From the NCBI RefSeq assembly GCF_025562755.1, contig NZ_CP103300.1:6140501-6204500 (forward strand): DNA of 64,000 bases. The letters are read 5' to 3'. The notes beneath the pieces are model-generated. The model had not been told where the DNA came from. It worked only from the letters and a program-made list of their open reading frames with translations, and ran no database searches. Positions 16,688 to 25,769 of this stretch are shown here, piece by piece. A program made the translations under genes and the position numbers. Numbering within the stretch: the stretch's first letter is position 1; every line of letters starts with the position of its first letter. The DNA is from Endozoicomonas euniceicola. Lineage in GTDB: Bacteria; Pseudomonadota; Gammaproteobacteria; Pseudomonadales; Endozoicomonadaceae.

Positions 16688-17773
16688 GTGCAGTTCTTTA
16701 AATTAGCCACACAGTGTCTACTGACATTCCTCTTTATGTCCCTGACACTCGCCGCACAGGCAGGAAAAAAAACCTTTTACAAGCTTGAGATGGATAAAAA
16801 AACATGGGAAGTGGAAGTCAAAGACTATCAAGTTGGAGAAATTAGGAGACTTGTGACAACGACCCGTCTCATGCATCAGACCGACAGCGGCGATTCGGAA
16901 GGCGATAGCACTTCAGAAAGCAATAGCACTACAGATTCTTCTGAAGAGTATACAGCCAGGGTCAGACTTCACCCTAGCACCAGCGCTCTGAATAGACATC
17001 GGGGCTTGCAGACTTTTAACGCACATATATCAAGTCTCGACACACGAGATGATTCAAACATGGAGCCGTATACTGGGCATACTGATAGATCGTGGTACAT
17101 TGTCCATGTCGTTGAACTAACGGATGAGGTTATAAAACACTTTACGCAAACCGGTCATCAGGATCAACTCAGGCTTCTTCTTCCAACAGGATTGATTAAA
17201 ACAGACGATCTAATTATTGATCTGTTCCTCGACTATTTTTCCTTCAGTGAAAGTGGAACCTCCGGATCAGGAAAGGTGATCCTGAGAACATACGGAGTAG
17301 ACGGGCAGAAGATAGCTGAAACGTCTTTACCAGTAGAAGCCCGAATCGCAACCAGCAATGAAGGAAGTGTTTATCTTTCAAGCCTTTCTCATGAAGGCAA
17401 TGAAAACACTCCCTCACAGCCTTTCTCACTAACCTTTGTCAGACAGGAACTGGTGGACGATACGACACTTGCGGAAGAAAACAGGGTCGCCCTTGAACGC
17501 GAAAATGACGCCCAGGTAACAGTGAATAATGATGAACAGGAACCTGACTTAGACTCCAGCATTCCGAAAATTCCGGATGACGGTGAGCCGACTGCAGCCA
17601 ATGAGCAAGCACAACCCGACCAGGAAGACAAAGTATCCACGAGCGGGGATGAAGTCGATGTAAACACAATTCCACCCGGGGAAGAACATCTCCCTGAGCT
17701 ACCAGGTCGCTCACCAGCCGACGACCAAAACCGGTCACCATTCACAGGTATATCAAACTTATCAGGCAAGTAA
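16688..17773 (+). CDS. Secreted acidic protein of unknown function, copy 1
   Basis: 361 aa, GTG start with CAGGTG about 8 bases upstream; the same start is kept in all three copies. A Sec signal peptide (about residues 1-24, hydrophobic core TFLFMSLTL, cleavage after AAQA) leads to a mature protein starting GKK. Residues about 55-85 are Ser/Thr/Asp/Glu-rich, then a beta-rich central region, then a Pro/Glu/Asp-rich disordered tail ending GISNLSGK. No family is recognised. The region around residues 55-150 differs between copies while the following part is nearly identical. The upstream region shared by all units holds a long T/A-rich stretch that probably contains the promoter. Confidence 0.75.
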   Translation: MQFFKLATQCLLTFLFMSLTLAAQAGKKTFYKLEMDKKTWEVEVKDYQVGEIRRLVTTTRLMHQTDSGDSEGDSTSESNSTTDSSEEYTARVRLHPSTSALNRHRGLQTFNAHISSLDTRDDSNMEPYTGHTDRSWYIVHVVELTDEVIKHFTQTGHQDQLRLLLPTGLIKTDDLIIDLFLDYFSFSESGTSGSGKVILRTYGVDGQKIAETSLPVEARIATSNEGSVYLSSLSHEGNENTPSQPFSLTFVRQELVDDTTLAEENRVALERENDAQVTVNNDEQEPDLDSSIPKIPDDGEPTAANEQAQPDQEDKVSTSGDEVDVNTIPPGEEHLPELPGRSPADDQNRSPFTGISNLSGK

Positions 17774-18137
17774 TACCCAATATTCATTTGCTGCGCCGGT
17801 AGACGCTCAAGGCGGATAGCCGCTTCCTTCAGGCTTTCCTGAGAGTAATTCACCAGGCTGCGATAGTGCGAAGACATCAGGAAGTAACGAACCACTTCAA
17901 ACACCGAACATTTCACTAATGATGCTGCAGCGAATATAACAACGTTCGCTGCGCAAACTTATCAAAGCTACCCGACAGCTGACTTACATCACTCTCACAT
18001 TCATTCGCAAAGTCCACTTTTTACTATGTACAGAGATTAGAGAAGGCTGACAATTTACACAAGCCTCCCAGTGGTCTAGTTTTTTTCACTTGAGTAAAAA
18101 AGCTTTTTTTATACACAATTTTTTCAGGTGTTAACCA
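17774..18137. other. Spacer between copies 1 and 2
   Basis: Holds the cysS fragment (17801-17896) and the repeated upstream region of copy 2. Compared with the later spacer, the hairpin that follows copies 2 and 3 is deleted here, so copy 1 may lack its own terminator. Confidence 0.6.
17801..17896 (-). pseudogene. cysS internal fragment, first copy
   Basis: 96 bp matching 21184-21279 inside cysS, in the same orientation as cysS, with a handful of substitutions. It encodes a piece of CysRS (RYFL.SSHYRS.VNYSQESL) and has no start or stop of its own. Confidence 0.85.
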
Positions 18138-19205
18138 GTGCAGTTCTTTAAATTAGCCACACAGTGTCTACTGACATTCCTCTTTATGTCCCTGACACTC
18201 GCCGCACAGGCAGGAAAAAAAACCTTTTACAAGCTTGAGATGGATAAAAAAACATGGGAAGTGGAAGTCAAAGACTATCAAGATGAAGGAATTAGGAGAC
18301 TTGTGACAACGACCCGTCTCGTGCATCAGACCGACAGCGGCAATTCGGAAAGCAATAGCGCTACGGATTCTTCTGAAGAGTATACAGCCAGGGTCATACT
18401 TGACCCTAGAATCAGGGCTCTGAGTAAATATCAGGGCTTGCAGATTTTTAACGCACATATATCAAGTTTCAACACACGAGATGATTCAAACATGGAGCCG
18501 CATACTGGGCATACTGATAGATGGCATTCCATTATCCAAGTCGTTGAACTAACGGATGAGGTTATAAAACGCTTTACGCAAACCGGTCATCAGAATCAAC
18601 TCGAGCTTCTTCTTCCAACAGGATTGATTAAAACAGACGATCTAATTATTGATCTGTTCCTCGACTATTTTTCCTTCAGTGAAAGTGGAACCTCCGGATC
18701 AGGAAAGGTGATCCTGAGAACATACGGAGTAGACGGGCAGAAGATAGCTGAAACGTCTTTACCAGTAGAAGCCCGAATCGCAACCAGCAATGAAGGAAGT
18801 GTTTATCTTTCAAGCCTTTCTCATGAAGGCAATGAAAACACTCCCTCACAGCCTTTCTCACTAACCTTTGTCAGACAGGAACTAGTGGACGATACGACAC
18901 TTGCGGAAGAAAACAGAGCCGCCCTTGAACGCGAAAATGACGCCCAGGTAACAGTGAATAATTATGAAGAGGAATCTGGCTCAGTCTCCAGCATTCCGAA
19001 AATTCCGGATGACGGTGAGCCGACTGCAGCCAATGAGCAAGCACAACCCGACCAGGAAGACAAAGTATCCACGAGCGGGGATGAAGTCGATGTAAACACA
19101 ATTCCACCCGGGGAAGAATATCTCCCTGAGCTACCAGGTCGCTCACCAGCCGACGATCAAAACCGGTCACCATTCACAGGTATATCAAACTTATCAGGCA
19201 AGTAA
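18138..19205 (+). CDS. Secreted acidic protein of unknown function, copy 2
   Basis: 355 aa, GTG start, same signal peptide and C-terminal tail as copy 1. It lacks six residues of the Ser/Asp-rich stretch near residue 65 and differs at many positions between residues 60 and 150, mostly amino-acid-changing, while residues 150-260 are almost identical to copies 1 and 3. The Pro/Glu-rich tail carries a few changes. Followed by a hairpin at 19225-19245. Confidence 0.75.
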   Translation: MQFFKLATQCLLTFLFMSLTLAAQAGKKTFYKLEMDKKTWEVEVKDYQDEGIRRLVTTTRLVHQTDSGNSESNSATDSSEEYTARVILDPRIRALSKYQGLQIFNAHISSFNTRDDSNMEPHTGHTDRWHSIIQVVELTDEVIKRFTQTGHQNQLELLLPTGLIKTDDLIIDLFLDYFSFSESGTSGSGKVILRTYGVDGQKIAETSLPVEARIATSNEGSVYLSSLSHEGNENTPSQPFSLTFVRQELVDDTTLAEENRAALERENDAQVTVNNYEEESGSVSSIPKIPDDGEPTAANEQAQPDQEDKVSTSGDEVDVNTIPPGEEYLPELPGRSPADDQNRSPFTGISNLSGK

Positions 19206-19224
19206 TACCCAATATTCATTTGCT

Positions 19225-19245
19225 GCGCCCGTACAAAACGGGCGC
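19225..19245 (+). terminator. Hairpin after copy 2
   Basis: A perfect 8-bp GC-rich stem (19225-19232 with 19238-19245); the following sequence is only moderately T-rich. Confidence 0.55.
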
Positions 19246-19273
19246 AACTCTTCGTATGATTTAACCGTAAGGT

Positions 19274-19369
19274 AGACGCTCAAGGCGGATAGCCGCTTCC
19301 TTCAGGCTTTCCTGAGAGTAATTCACCAGGCTGCGATAGTGCGAAGACATCAGGAAGTAACGAACCACT
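19274..19369 (-). pseudogene. cysS internal fragment, second copy
   Basis: The same 96 bp of cysS as at 17801-17896, sharing that copy's substitutions relative to cysS. The fragment therefore diverged from cysS before it was duplicated again with the unit. Confidence 0.85.
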
Positions 19370-19610
19370 TCAAACACCGAACATTTCACTAATGATGCTG
19401 CAGCGAATATAACAACGTTCGCTGCGCAAACTTATCAAAGCTACCCGACAGCTGACTTACACCACTCTCACATTCATTCGCAAAGTCCACTTTTTACTAT
19501 GCACAGAGATTAGAGAAGGCTGACAATTTGCATAAGCCTCCCAGTGGTCTAGTTTTTTTCACTTGAGTAAAAAAGCTTTTTTTATACACAATTTTTTCAG
19601 GTGTTAACCA

Positions 19611-20687
19611 GTGCAGTTCTTTAAATTATCCACACAGTGTCTACTGACATTCCTCTTTATGTCCCTGACACTCGCCGCACAGGCAGGAAAAAAAACCTTT
19701 TACAAGCTTGAGATGGATAAAAAAACATGGGAAGTGGAAGTCAAAGACTATCAAGATGAAGGAATTAGGAGACTTGTGACAACGACCCGTCTCGTGCATC
19801 AGACCGACAGCGACAATTCGGAAGGCGATAGCAATTCGGAAAGCAATAGCGGTACGGATTCTTCTGAAGAGTATACAGCCAGGGCCATACTTCACCCTAG
19901 CACCAGCACTCTGAACAGACATCAGGGCTTGCAGACTTTTTACCCATATACATCAAGTCTCAACACACGAGATGGTTCAAACATGGAGCCGCCTACTAAT
20001 GGATGGTGGCTCACTCCCCATGTCGTTGAACTAACGGATGAGGTTATAAAACGCTTTACGCAAACCGGTCATCAGGATCAATTCAAGCTTCTTCTTCCAA
20101 CAGGATTGATTAAAACAGACGATCTAATTATTGATCTGTTCCTCGACGAATTTTCCTTCAGTGAAAGTGGAACCTCCGGATCAGGAAAGGTGACTCTGAG
20201 AACATACGGAGTAGACGGGCAGAAGATAGCTGAAACGTCTTTACCAGTAGAAGCCCGAATCGCAACCAGCAATGAAGGAAGTGTTTATCTTTCAAGCCTT
20301 TCTCATGAAGGCAATGAAAACACTCCCTCGCAGCCTTTCTTACTAACCTTTGTCAGACAGGAACTGGTGGACGATACGACACTTGCGGAAGAAAACAGGG
20401 TCGCCCTTGAACGCGAAAATGACGCCCAGGTAACAGTGAATAATGATGAACAGGAGCCTGACCCAGACTCCAGCATTCCGGAAATTCCGGATGACGGTGA
20501 ACCGACTGCAGCCAATGAGCAAGTACAACCCGACCAGGAAGACGAAGCATCCACGAGCGAGGATGAAGCCGATGTAAACACAATTCCACCCGGGGAAGAA
20601 TCTCTCCCTGAGCTACCGGCTCGCTCACCAGCCGACGATCAAAACCGGTCACCATTCACAGGCATATCAAACTTATCAGGCAAGTAA
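19611..20687 (+). CDS. Secreted acidic protein of unknown function, copy 3
   Basis: 358 aa, GTG start, same architecture as copies 1 and 2: signal peptide, Ser/Asp/Asn-rich segment, central region, acidic Pro-rich tail. Between residues 90 and 135 it is the most divergent copy (it has NGWWLTPHV where the others have a TGHTDR segment). It is followed by the best terminator of the three (20704-20734) and then by cysS on the opposite strand, so this unit probably represents the original arrangement. Confidence 0.75.
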   Translation: MQFFKLSTQCLLTFLFMSLTLAAQAGKKTFYKLEMDKKTWEVEVKDYQDEGIRRLVTTTRLVHQTDSDNSEGDSNSESNSGTDSSEEYTARAILHPSTSTLNRHQGLQTFYPYTSSLNTRDGSNMEPPTNGWWLTPHVVELTDEVIKRFTQTGHQDQFKLLLPTGLIKTDDLIIDLFLDEFSFSESGTSGSGKVTLRTYGVDGQKIAETSLPVEARIATSNEGSVYLSSLSHEGNENTPSQPFLLTFVRQELVDDTTLAEENRVALERENDAQVTVNNDEQEPDPDSSIPEIPDDGEPTAANEQVQPDQEDEASTSEDEADVNTIPPGEESLPELPARSPADDQNRSPFTGISNLSGK

Positions 20688-20703
20688 TACCCAATATTCA
20701 TTT

Positions 20704-20734
20704 GCTGCGCCCGTACAACACGGTCGCAGCTTTT
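20704..20734. terminator. Terminator between copy 3 and cysS
   Basis: An 11-bp stem with one mismatch (20704-20714 with 20720-20730) followed by four T residues on the plus strand. Confidence 0.7.
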
Positions 20735-20756
20735 CATAAGTTTTAACTCGTAAAGT

Positions 20757-22145
20757 TTAACGCTCTACCCGCCAGGTGGTTCCCTGAGGACCATCCTGCA
20801 AACTGATCCCCTGAGCTGCCAGCTCATCACGAATGCGGTCACACTCAGCAAAGTCACGGGCTTTCTTAGCATCGGCACGCTTCTGGATCATCCCTTCAAT
20901 CCAGGCTTCATCCAGATCACTGCCGGATTTCAGGAAGGCTTCAGCCCCCCCCTGAACAATACCCAGAATGCCACCCAGCTTCACCAGCAACGCCGCCAGA
21001 GGCAGTGCCTGCTGCTCATTTTCTGCTCGAACACGGTTCAGCTCACGCACCAGATCAAACAGCACCGCCAGTGCCACCGGGGTATTAAAGTCATCGTCCA
21101 TGGCCGCGAGGAAACGCTGCTCGAACTCAGACTCAACCGCCGCTTCAACCCCCTCCAGCTTCAAGCCTTTCAGAGCCGTGTAAAGACGCTCAAGACGGAC
21201 AGCCGCTTCCTTCAGGCTTTCCTGAGAGTAATTCACCGGGCTGCGATAGTGCGAAGAGATCAGGAAGTAACGAACCACCTCATCCGGAAACTGCTCTAAC
21301 ACCTCACGGATGGTAAAGAAGTTACCCAGACTCTTGGACATTTTCACGTTATCGATGCGAATTGCCCCGGAATGCATCCAGGTGTTCACAAAGGTTGCAT
21401 TATTGTGCGCTTCAGACTGAGCAATTTCATTTTCATGATGCGGGAACTTCAGGTCAGAACCACCGCCATGAATATCGAAGGTGTCACCCAGGCAGCACTT
21501 ACCCATCACCGAGCACTCAATATGCCAGCCCGGTCGACCATTGCCCCATGGAGATGCCCAGAAAGGTTCGCCTTCTTTGGCACCTTTCCAGAGTACAAAG
21601 TCCATCGGGTCTTCCTTACTCTCTTCCACATCAATGCGCGCGCCGGCCTCCAGCTCTTCCAGTATTTTACCGGACAGCTTGCCGTAGCCTTCAAACTTGC
21701 GCACACGGTAGTACACATCACCATTACCCGGCGCGTAGGCAAAACCTTTGTCGATCAGACCGCCGATCATCTCAATCATTCCCTGCACATGCTCAGTAGC
21801 ACGCGGCTCCTGATCCGGTGGCAGGTTGCCAAGACGGGTAAAATCGTCTCGCATGGCAGCGATCATACGATCGGTCAGCACATCAATGGTTTCATTATTC
21901 TCAGTGGCGCGCCTGATGATCTTGTCGTCAATATCCGTCACATTGCGTACATAGGTCAGGTTATAACCTTTCGCACGCAGATAACGCGCCACCACATCAA
22001 AGGCGGTCACAGTACGGGCGTGACCAATATGACAGAAGTCATACACCGTCATACCACACACGTACATACGTACATGGTTTTCGTCGATAGGCTGAAACGG
22101 CTCTTTCTTTCGAGTTAAAGTGTTGTAAATCTGCAGCACTTTCAA
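20757..22145 (-). CDS. cysS: Cysteine--tRNA ligase
   Basis: A 462-aa class I aminoacyl-tRNA synthetase that charges tRNA-Cys. It shows the zinc-site Cys in YVCGMTVYD, the HIGH motif in CHIGHAR, the second zinc ligands in HIECSVM and FPHHENE, and KMSKS in NVKMSKSLGN. Length matches the family. The 82-bp gap to upstream glnS suggests possible co-transcription. Its 21184-21279 segment is copied twice inside the adjacent secreted-gene array. Confidence 0.97.
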   Translation of the reverse strand: MKVLQIYNTLTRKKEPFQPIDENHVRMYVCGMTVYDFCHIGHARTVTAFDVVARYLRAKGYNLTYVRNVTDIDDKIIRRATENNETIDVLTDRMIAAMRDDFTRLGNLPPDQEPRATEHVQGMIEMIGGLIDKGFAYAPGNGDVYYRVRKFEGYGKLSGKILEELEAGARIDVEESKEDPMDFVLWKGAKEGEPFWASPWGNGRPGWHIECSVMGKCCLGDTFDIHGGGSDLKFPHHENEIAQSEAHNNATFVNTWMHSGAIRIDNVKMSKSLGNFFTIREVLEQFPDEVVRYFLISSHYRSPVNYSQESLKEAAVRLERLYTALKGLKLEGVEAAVESEFEQRFLAAMDDDFNTPVALAVLFDLVRELNRVRAENEQQALPLAALLVKLGGILGIVQGGAEAFLKSGSDLDEAWIEGMIQKRADAKKARDFAECDRIRDELAAQGISLQDGPQGTTWRVER

Positions 22146-22227
22146 TGTCCTGTTGCCTTTTTCTCAGGCAGTTTCTGAGTCTTCAGCCCGTAATCAAACA
22201 GACTGAAGGCTACTGTGCATCCTATCC

Positions 22228-23898
22228 TCAGACCTTGCTGGCCCAGGTATCTTTCAGACCAATCGTCAGATTGAACACCGGATGTTCCGCGCTGTGATCG
22301 TAACGATCCGCCACAAAATAACCTTCACGCTCAAACTGGAAACCCTGTTCTGGCTTAGCGCTGGCCAGACCCGGTTCAACCCATGCCTGCTTTACTTCCA
22401 GAGAGTTTGGGTTGATATGGGTAATAAAATCTTCTTCGCCCTTGTCCGGTGCCGGATGGTTAAACAGACGATCATACTGACGCAACTCAACCTGTTTGCC
22501 GTGGCTCGCAGACACCCACTGGATAACACCTCGTGGCTTCACACCTTCCGGCGGATTTTCACCCACAGTACCTGGCACATAAGAACAGTGAATTTCAACA
22601 ATCTCACCATTCTCATCCTTAATCACATTGTCATTTTTGACCACGTAAGCACTACGCAGGCGCACATACTCACCTTTCACCAGACGCTTGAACTTCTTGC
22701 GGGACAGCGTGGTGTCTTCAGTGAAGTCAGCACGGTCAATATACAGTTCACGGGTGAACGGCAGAGTGCGTTCGCCCATATCCTTACTTGGGTGCATTGG
22801 TGCGGTCATTTCCTGCACCTCACCTTCCGGCAGGTTAGTAATGATGACTTTCAGCGGATTCAGCACCGCCATGCCACGGGGAGCATTCTGATTCAAATCA
22901 TCACGAATGGCGTGTTCCAGCATGGAAATATCCGCAATACCATCGGTACGACTGACACCGACCATCTCAGAGAACTTACGAATGGCAGCCGGCGTATAAC
23001 CACGACGACGCATACCAGAAATGGTCGGCATACGGGGATCTTCCCAGCCGGTAACAAAGTTCTCATCCACCAGACGCTTCAGCTTACGCTTGGAGGTGAT
23101 GGTGTAGTTCAGATTGGTGCGGGCAAATTCATACTGACGCGGCTTGTGCGGCACCGGCAGGTTTTCGATAAACCATTCATACAGCGGGCGGTGGTCCTGA
23201 AATTCCAGAGTACAAATGGAGTGAGTAATACCCTCAATGGCATCTTCCTGACCATGGGCAAAGTCATAGCTTGGGTAGATGCACCACTTATCACCCGTCT
23301 GGTGATGGCTCTGTTTGCGGATACGGTACAGCACCGGATCACGCATATTCATGTTCGGGTGTTGCAGGTCGATTTTGGCGCGCAGGCTGCAACTGCCCTC
23401 ATCGTATTCACCGGCACGCATCTTTTCAAACTCGGTCAGGTTGTCTTCTACTGATCTTTTCCGGTCAGCGGTTTCAACCCCCGGGGTTTTGAAGTCACCA
23501 CGGTTGCGGGCCATGGATTCTGCATCCTGATGATCCACGTAAGCCTTACCTTCCCTGATCAGATGCACAGCCCACTCGTAAAACCTGTCGAAGTAGCCGG
23601 AGGCATAACGAGCCTCGCCACTCCACTGATAACCAAGCCATTTGACATCTTCCCGGATGCTGTCGACGTACTTCTGCTCTTCCTTTTCAGGGTTGGTATC
23701 ATCAAAGCGCAGATTACACTGGCCACCGAATTTCTCGGCCAGGCCAAAGTTCAAACAGATAGAAGTCGCGTGTCCCACGTGCAGAAAGCCATTCGGCTCT
23801 GGTGGGAAGCGAGTGTGGATAGAAGTTACTACACCTTCGGCCAGATCTTTTTCAATGATCTGCTCCAGAAAGTTACTTGGTTTGTCTGTTGTGCTCAT
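22228..23898 (-). CDS. glnS: Glutamine--tRNA ligase
   Basis: A 556-aa class I synthetase that charges tRNA-Gln. Motifs: PPEPNGFLHVGHA (HIGH-equivalent) near residue 33, the ATP/tRNA acceptor-binding region with RFDDTNPEKE, and the KMSKS-equivalent TSKRKLKRL near residue 270, followed by the two beta-barrel anticodon-binding domains. Length and order match Escherichia coli GlnS (554 aa). The start at 23898 begins MSTTDKPSNF. Confidence 0.97.
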   Translation of the reverse strand: MSTTDKPSNFLEQIIEKDLAEGVVTSIHTRFPPEPNGFLHVGHATSICLNFGLAEKFGGQCNLRFDDTNPEKEEQKYVDSIREDVKWLGYQWSGEARYASGYFDRFYEWAVHLIREGKAYVDHQDAESMARNRGDFKTPGVETADRKRSVEDNLTEFEKMRAGEYDEGSCSLRAKIDLQHPNMNMRDPVLYRIRKQSHHQTGDKWCIYPSYDFAHGQEDAIEGITHSICTLEFQDHRPLYEWFIENLPVPHKPRQYEFARTNLNYTITSKRKLKRLVDENFVTGWEDPRMPTISGMRRRGYTPAAIRKFSEMVGVSRTDGIADISMLEHAIRDDLNQNAPRGMAVLNPLKVIITNLPEGEVQEMTAPMHPSKDMGERTLPFTRELYIDRADFTEDTTLSRKKFKRLVKGEYVRLRSAYVVKNDNVIKDENGEIVEIHCSYVPGTVGENPPEGVKPRGVIQWVSASHGKQVELRQYDRLFNHPAPDKGEEDFITHINPNSLEVKQAWVEPGLASAKPEQGFQFEREGYFVADRYDHSAEHPVFNLTIGLKDTWASKV

Positions 23899-24171
23899 TG
23901 CAACCAGTATCTTGGGAGGTGATGCCGGGCTAGTTGCCGAGCGAGTAGCTCAGACCATAGTACCAGACATCAGATTCATGAAACTTTTTCAAACGTGCGA
24001 GACTACCATTATAAACGCTGATGGTTCAACAAGATAACCTGTAGCTTATGAGTGGGCCGAGCCGGGCTTATTGTCTGCGGAAATCTCAAATTCAGAAGCC
24101 TGAAGAAATTGTCAGTGTGAGAATCACTGCTATTCTGCTTGTTGTCGCCCTAGCCCCCATGAGAACCCATT

Positions 24172-25149
24172 ATGAAGAATCGCTGTCGGCTCAGCAGTTT
24201 TTCTGCGGCCGTTCTTGCTTCTGCAGTTTCGCTGGCTGAAGCTACTCCAATAGCTGAAAGCGCGGAAAGCTATGCTGCCCGTCTACTCCTGATAGAACGC
24301 CAAAAAAGAGCCATACAACTACAAAAGACCGTCAGTTACGAGAGAAACTGCCCGGACTCAACAAACACTTTTGTTTGTGGAGAGTCGTACTGTGACACCT
24401 ATAATTCACATCCTGAATCTTTTGAGGCCCTTTCTTCTACAAACTCCGGTTACCTGACATATAACCTGGCCGCTTACCTGAGAACCTACCCCAATAAAAG
24501 CTCATCGCTTTGCGTAGATCTGAATACCCTCAATGATCCGGAAGCCGCTTATAAGATAAATGCGCTGAAGGGTCTGGTATTTCATGGCGTTATAAAAGTT
24601 GAAGATAAACGCAACGGGCAGATAGCCTATATTCCATTTAAAACAAGCGGGCTTTCCGAACCCTCCAGTGGGAAAGCGGGTGCTGACAACGTCAGGTACA
24701 ATTTCACTCTTCTCAAAGATGAAGATTTGGATATTTACAGCAGACACGGTATGGCACTTCAGGCAATCCAGTGGAAAGCCTATCAAAATGCACTGCGTGT
24801 TGTCCTACCTAAAAGCCGTAGGCATAATTCAGGTTATCGGCATCAAATCCGGCTGCGTCGCTCAAAAATGTCATTGAACCTATATGGGACAAACGGCAAG
24901 ACTGCCTACCCGGGAGGTTCTTACAAAGCAATCCTGAAAGGTTCACTGAACCTACCCTGGAGCGATCAGGCCAACCTGAGTTTTTCTTCAGGAACCAACG
25001 TAAAATTTGCCAGGCCCGGCAGAAATAACTTCAGGCTGGATTCAAGATATATCAGAACAGTCAGTTTCTTGCCTGGTGGAGAAGAAATCAAAGGAGAAGG
25101 CTACAGGGCATTCTCAGTTATAGAGATAATACTCATCCCCCCGGGCTAA
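24172..25149 (+). CDS. Secreted protein of unknown function
   Basis: 325 aa with an N-terminal signal peptide (about residues 1-24, cleavage likely after AEA). The mature part has four or five Cys (NCPDS, FVCGESYCD, SLCVD), suggesting disulfides in the periplasm or outside, and a basic C-terminal half rich in Arg/Ser/Gly. No known domain is recognised. It stands alone between divergent glnS and co-directional ppiB. The ribosome binding site is weak (GAGAA). It may belong to the same broad class of lineage-specific exported proteins as the triplicated genes, but I see no sequence similarity to them. Confidence 0.65.
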   Translation: MKNRCRLSSFSAAVLASAVSLAEATPIAESAESYAARLLLIERQKRAIQLQKTVSYERNCPDSTNTFVCGESYCDTYNSHPESFEALSSTNSGYLTYNLAAYLRTYPNKSSSLCVDLNTLNDPEAAYKINALKGLVFHGVIKVEDKRNGQIAYIPFKTSGLSEPSSGKAGADNVRYNFTLLKDEDLDIYSRHGMALQAIQWKAYQNALRVVLPKSRRHNSGYRHQIRLRRSKMSLNLYGTNGKTAYPGGSYKAILKGSLNLPWSDQANLSFSSGTNVKFARPGRNNFRLDSRYIRTVSFLPGGEEIKGEGYRAFSVIEIILIPPG

Positions 25150-25277
25150 TACGAAAAACACATCCATCGCCCCTCCCCTTTTACACTGACGCCAGAAACA
25201 CCTAAAATGGCTTGCTCTCCTGCCCTGAGTCCTTATAGGGCTCAGGGTACAGTATCAATTGAAAAGACGGTAACCAC

Positions 25278-25769
25278 ATGGTTGTACTGCATACCAATTT
25301 CGGCGATATCAAGCTGGAACTGGACGCTGAAAAAGCGCCTAAAACGACTGCAAACTTCGAAGAGTATGTAAAAAGCCGTCATTTCGACGGCACCATCTTC
25401 CATCGTATCATTGACGGATTCATGATTCAGGGCGGTGGTTTTGAGCCGGGTATGGTTCAGAAATCCACCAATGACCCCATTGAAAACGAAGCAGACAACG
25501 GCCTGAAGAACGACCGTTACACCATTGCCATGGCTCGTACCATGGACCCACATTCTGCTTCCTGCCAGTTTTTCATCAACGTTGCCGACAATGGCTTCCT
25601 GAACCATACCAGTAAATCTCAGGACGGCTGGGGCTACTGCGTATTTGGTAAGGTCACTGAAGGTACTGAAGTCGTTGACAAGATCAAGGGCGCGAAAACT
25701 ACTTTCCGGGCAGGCCACCAGGATGTACCGGTTGAAGATGTAGTTATCGAGTCTGCGGAACTGGTGTAA
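25278..25769 (+). CDS. ppiB: Peptidyl-prolyl cis-trans isomerase B (cyclophilin)
   Basis: A 163-aa cytosolic cyclophilin-type prolyl isomerase. The core is intact: FHRIIDGFMIQGGGF with the catalytic Arg, MARTMDPHSASCQFFINV, and WGYCVFGKV in the C-terminal half. There is no signal peptide, consistent with the PpiB rather than PpiA type. The stop codon abuts the start of lpxH, the same pairing as in Escherichia coli. Confidence 0.96.
   Translation: MVVLHTNFGDIKLELDAEKAPKTTANFEEYVKSRHFDGTIFHRIIDGFMIQGGGFEPGMVQKSTNDPIENEADNGLKNDRYTIAMARTMDPHSASCQFFINVADNGFLNHTSKSQDGWGYCVFGKVTEGTEVVDKIKGAKTTFRAGHQDVPVEDVVIESAELV

Larger units (their letters stand above)
19206..19610. other. Spacer between copies 2 and 3
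   Basis: Contains a hairpin terminator, the second cysS fragment and the repeated upstream region of copy 3; no gene. Confidence 0.6.
16451..20756 (+). repeat. Three-unit tandem duplication of a secreted-protein gene
   Basis: Units begin at the same motif (ACACCGA) at 16451, 17901 and 19374, giving periods of 1,450 and 1,473 bp. Each has a ~237-bp upstream region, a GTG-started gene and a short downstream region. Units 1 and 2 end with a 96-bp fragment of cysS; unit 3 runs into the real cysS. Sequence identity is very high except in one window inside the gene. Confidence 0.9.

Noticed and set aside
17389..17916. Antisense frame across the end of copy 1
   Set aside because: Its first part is the cysS fragment and the rest is antisense to the secreted gene; it is a chimera created by the duplication junction, not a gene.
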